Of a DNA stretch of 64,000 bases, positions 62,594 through 64,000 are shown one piece after another. Within the stretch, counting starts at the first letter, position 1. Each line of letters begins with the position of its first letter. A program made the translations under genes and the position numbers. Where the stretch lies: NCBI GenBank assembly GCA_048499455.1, contig JASNZV010000009.1, positions 1-64,000 on the forward strand, in the 5' to 3' direction. Below the pieces are notes generated by a model. It did not search any database. It was not told where the DNA came from and worked only from the letters and a program-made list of their open reading frames with translations. The DNA is from CFX5 sp023384495 (lineage in GTDB: Bacteria; Chloroflexota; Anaerolineae; Caldilineales; Caldilineaceae).

Positions 62594-63974
62594 GGCTTCT
62601 CCTCCAATCGATTGCGTCGCTGGGCGCGGGGTCAATTGCCTGCTCGGTGGGGGCTGCCGTGTCTGCTGGGTGATCCGGTTGTCTGGCTGCGAGCACCAGC
62701 GCCAGCCAGGCGACGGGCAACACCAGCCAGCTCTCCCACGGCCACTCGGCGCTCTGCATGGTCACCAGCCGCAGCCAAACCCCCTGCAATGTCAATGCCA
62801 GCGCCGCCCAGTGTGACGCCATCAGCGCAAGAGTTGCCGACAGCAGCAGCAACCGCTGCCCGCTACGCAGCGTCGGCCAGGCGGCCATCAGCACCACGAT
62901 TTCCAGAAAATGAAAGCCCCACCCAATCGGTCGCCCCCAGTAGAGCAGCACCAGCGCCAGGGCAAAGGTGAGGGGGAGTGCGAGCCGCCGCCCCCAGCAA
63001 AGCCACAGTGTGAGCAGAAGCGCTGCGACCCACAGGCCGAGCGCCAGTTGCAGTGCCGTTGCAGGCTCGATACCCAAGTTCACCAGCGCCTGGAGCGGCG
63101 TCCGATTCCAGATGCTCAACGGCGTCTGTTGCGCGGGCGGCAGCACCAGCCAGTGATACTCCAGTGCGTTGCTCAGAAATTGCCAGGCGGGCGCCCAGAG
63201 CGCTCGTCCCCACATCACCGCAGTGACGGCGATGATCAGCAGTGTGAGCAGGGCGGCCACGTTCAGAGTGCGCCAGACCTGACGGAGGTTGTGCGTTGGG
63301 TTCACCAACAGCAAGAGACCAAAGCTCACATAAAACAGGGCGTAGAAGGGCTTGACCAGCACGACAAACGCGATCAACGGAGCGCTGAACACGGCGTACC
63401 CGCGCCAGAGCGTCCATGCCGTGACGAGGAGGACAAAGAGCAGCACTGGCTCAATGTTACCCGTGGTGGGGATGAGCGAGAGCACGGGCCACGAGCCAAT
63501 GAGCAGAAACAGCCACCAGCCACTAACTGTTCGCCCAGGCCCGTCCCGTTGTGTATGCGCTCGTGTGGCATAAAGCCAGAGCGCGCCAAAGCTGACAATC
63601 GAAAGAAAGATCAACCCCACACAGAGCGCCGGCTGGAAGTTTAGCCAGTAGAGCCAGACGGCCAGCGCGGGTGGGTAGATGTAGGGGCCAGGGATGTTGG
63701 CGGCAACCGCAGCGCCAGCGTCTGTGAGATAGTTGGCCCGCTCTAAGGCGTTGATGGCGAGCCAGATTTGGCGGGCCTCGGCGACTGTCGCATAGAGCGG
63801 CTGGCCCTGTCGTAGTTGATTGGCCGCCCGCAGATAGGTGGCCAGGTCGGGCGGCGGTGGGTCTCCGCGCTGCATCCGTTCGATGACGCCCAGAGTGGGG
63901 GCCAGAAACCAGATAATCAGCAGCAGCCAGGGAACAATCCCCAACGGGCGCCAAATCCGCGACAGGCTGGTCAT
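62580..63974 (-). CDS. Membrane glycosyltransferase, GT87-like
   Basis: The 464-residue protein has ~10-11 hydrophobic segments. The early extracytoplasmic loop PPPPDLATYLRAANQLRQGQPLY carries the Asp typical of the polyprenyl-phosphate mannosyltransferase family (GT87). It overlaps the GH13 gene by 14 bp, so they are translated together. It probably adds a sugar to a lipid or surface glycan. The region from 63975 to the end of the window shows nothing. Confidence 0.75.
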   Translation of the reverse strand: MTSLSRIWRPLGIVPWLLLIIWFLAPTLGVIERMQRGDPPPPDLATYLRAANQLRQGQPLYATVAEARQIWLAINALERANYLTDAGAAVAANIPGPYIYPPALAVWLYWLNFQPALCVGLIFLSIVSFGALWLYATRAHTQRDGPGRTVSGWWLFLLIGSWPVLSLIPTTGNIEPVLLFVLLVTAWTLWRGYAVFSAPLIAFVVLVKPFYALFYVSFGLLLLVNPTHNLRQVWRTLNVAALLTLLIIAVTAVMWGRALWAPAWQFLSNALEYHWLVLPPAQQTPLSIWNRTPLQALVNLGIEPATALQLALGLWVAALLLTLWLCWGRRLALPLTFALALVLLYWGRPIGWGFHFLEIVVLMAAWPTLRSGQRLLLLSATLALMASHWAALALTLQGVWLRLVTMQSAEWPWESWLVLPVAWLALVLAARQPDHPADTAAPTEQAIDPAPSDAIDWRRSHATE

Positions 63975-64000
63975 AGCGCACCGAGAAGCTTGGTGACGGC

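Overview
The window looks like a chromosomal segment of a Chloroflexota bacterium, probably of the Anaerolineae/Caldilineae group. This is inferred from high G+C coding sequence, the large secreted CARDB/PKD protein ending in a Thr-Pro linker and a short LFLPIVQR-type tail, a ba3-type oxidase with a tiny subunit IIa, PPDK next to universal stress proteins, and sugar-catabolic neighbourhoods built from ABC importers, enolase-superfamily dehydratases, PhyH dioxygenases and SDRs. No rRNA, tRNA, CRISPR array or prophage was seen. The species cannot be fixed from the sequence.

Layout. 0-4.2 kb: 3' part of a giant secreted protein. 4.4-8.8 kb: a cysteine-free DksA/TraR protein, then GalT, an inositol-monophosphatase-family enzyme and an arabinokinase-like GHMP kinase (sugar-1-phosphate metabolism). 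8.9-17.8 kb: an M81/MlrC protein, two PhyH-family dioxygenases, a FadR-type GntR regulator behind a consensus sigma-70 promoter, an alpha/beta hydrolase and a MalEFG-like importer; probably one catabolic regulon. 17.9-25.3 kb (minus): an Opp/Dpp-type importer followed by an enolase-superfamily enzyme, driven by a TTGACA/TATAAT promoter. 25.3-26.2 kb: a decayed IS1182-type insertion sequence with terminal inverted repeats.

26.2-36.4 kb: UvrA, GNAT, APH-type kinase, SDR, a class-I preQ1 riboswitch in front of a queuosine-precursor transporter, Fur, small membrane proteins and MurJ. 36.5-45.1 kb: an orphan receiver protein, a thioredoxin-reductase-like flavoprotein without the CxxC pair, PPDK, two universal stress proteins and a three-subunit ba3 oxidase whose CuA loop carries an insertion. 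45.2-49.1 kb: a small Cys protein, an OmpR-type regulator, a secreted protein and a divergent FeoB-like transporter, mostly separated by strong stem-loops.

49.1-64 kb (minus): SDR, glycerol kinase, DhaL without DhaK, a TPR protein, a GT39-type membrane glycosyltransferase, two SDRs, RmlA, a second enolase-superfamily dehydratase, a coiled-coil DUF3782-like protein with a recent internal duplication, a trehalose-synthase-like GH13 protein and a GT87-type membrane protein. Intergenic DNA throughout carries many short fold-back and dispersed repeats, several of them in convergent or intra-operonic gaps.
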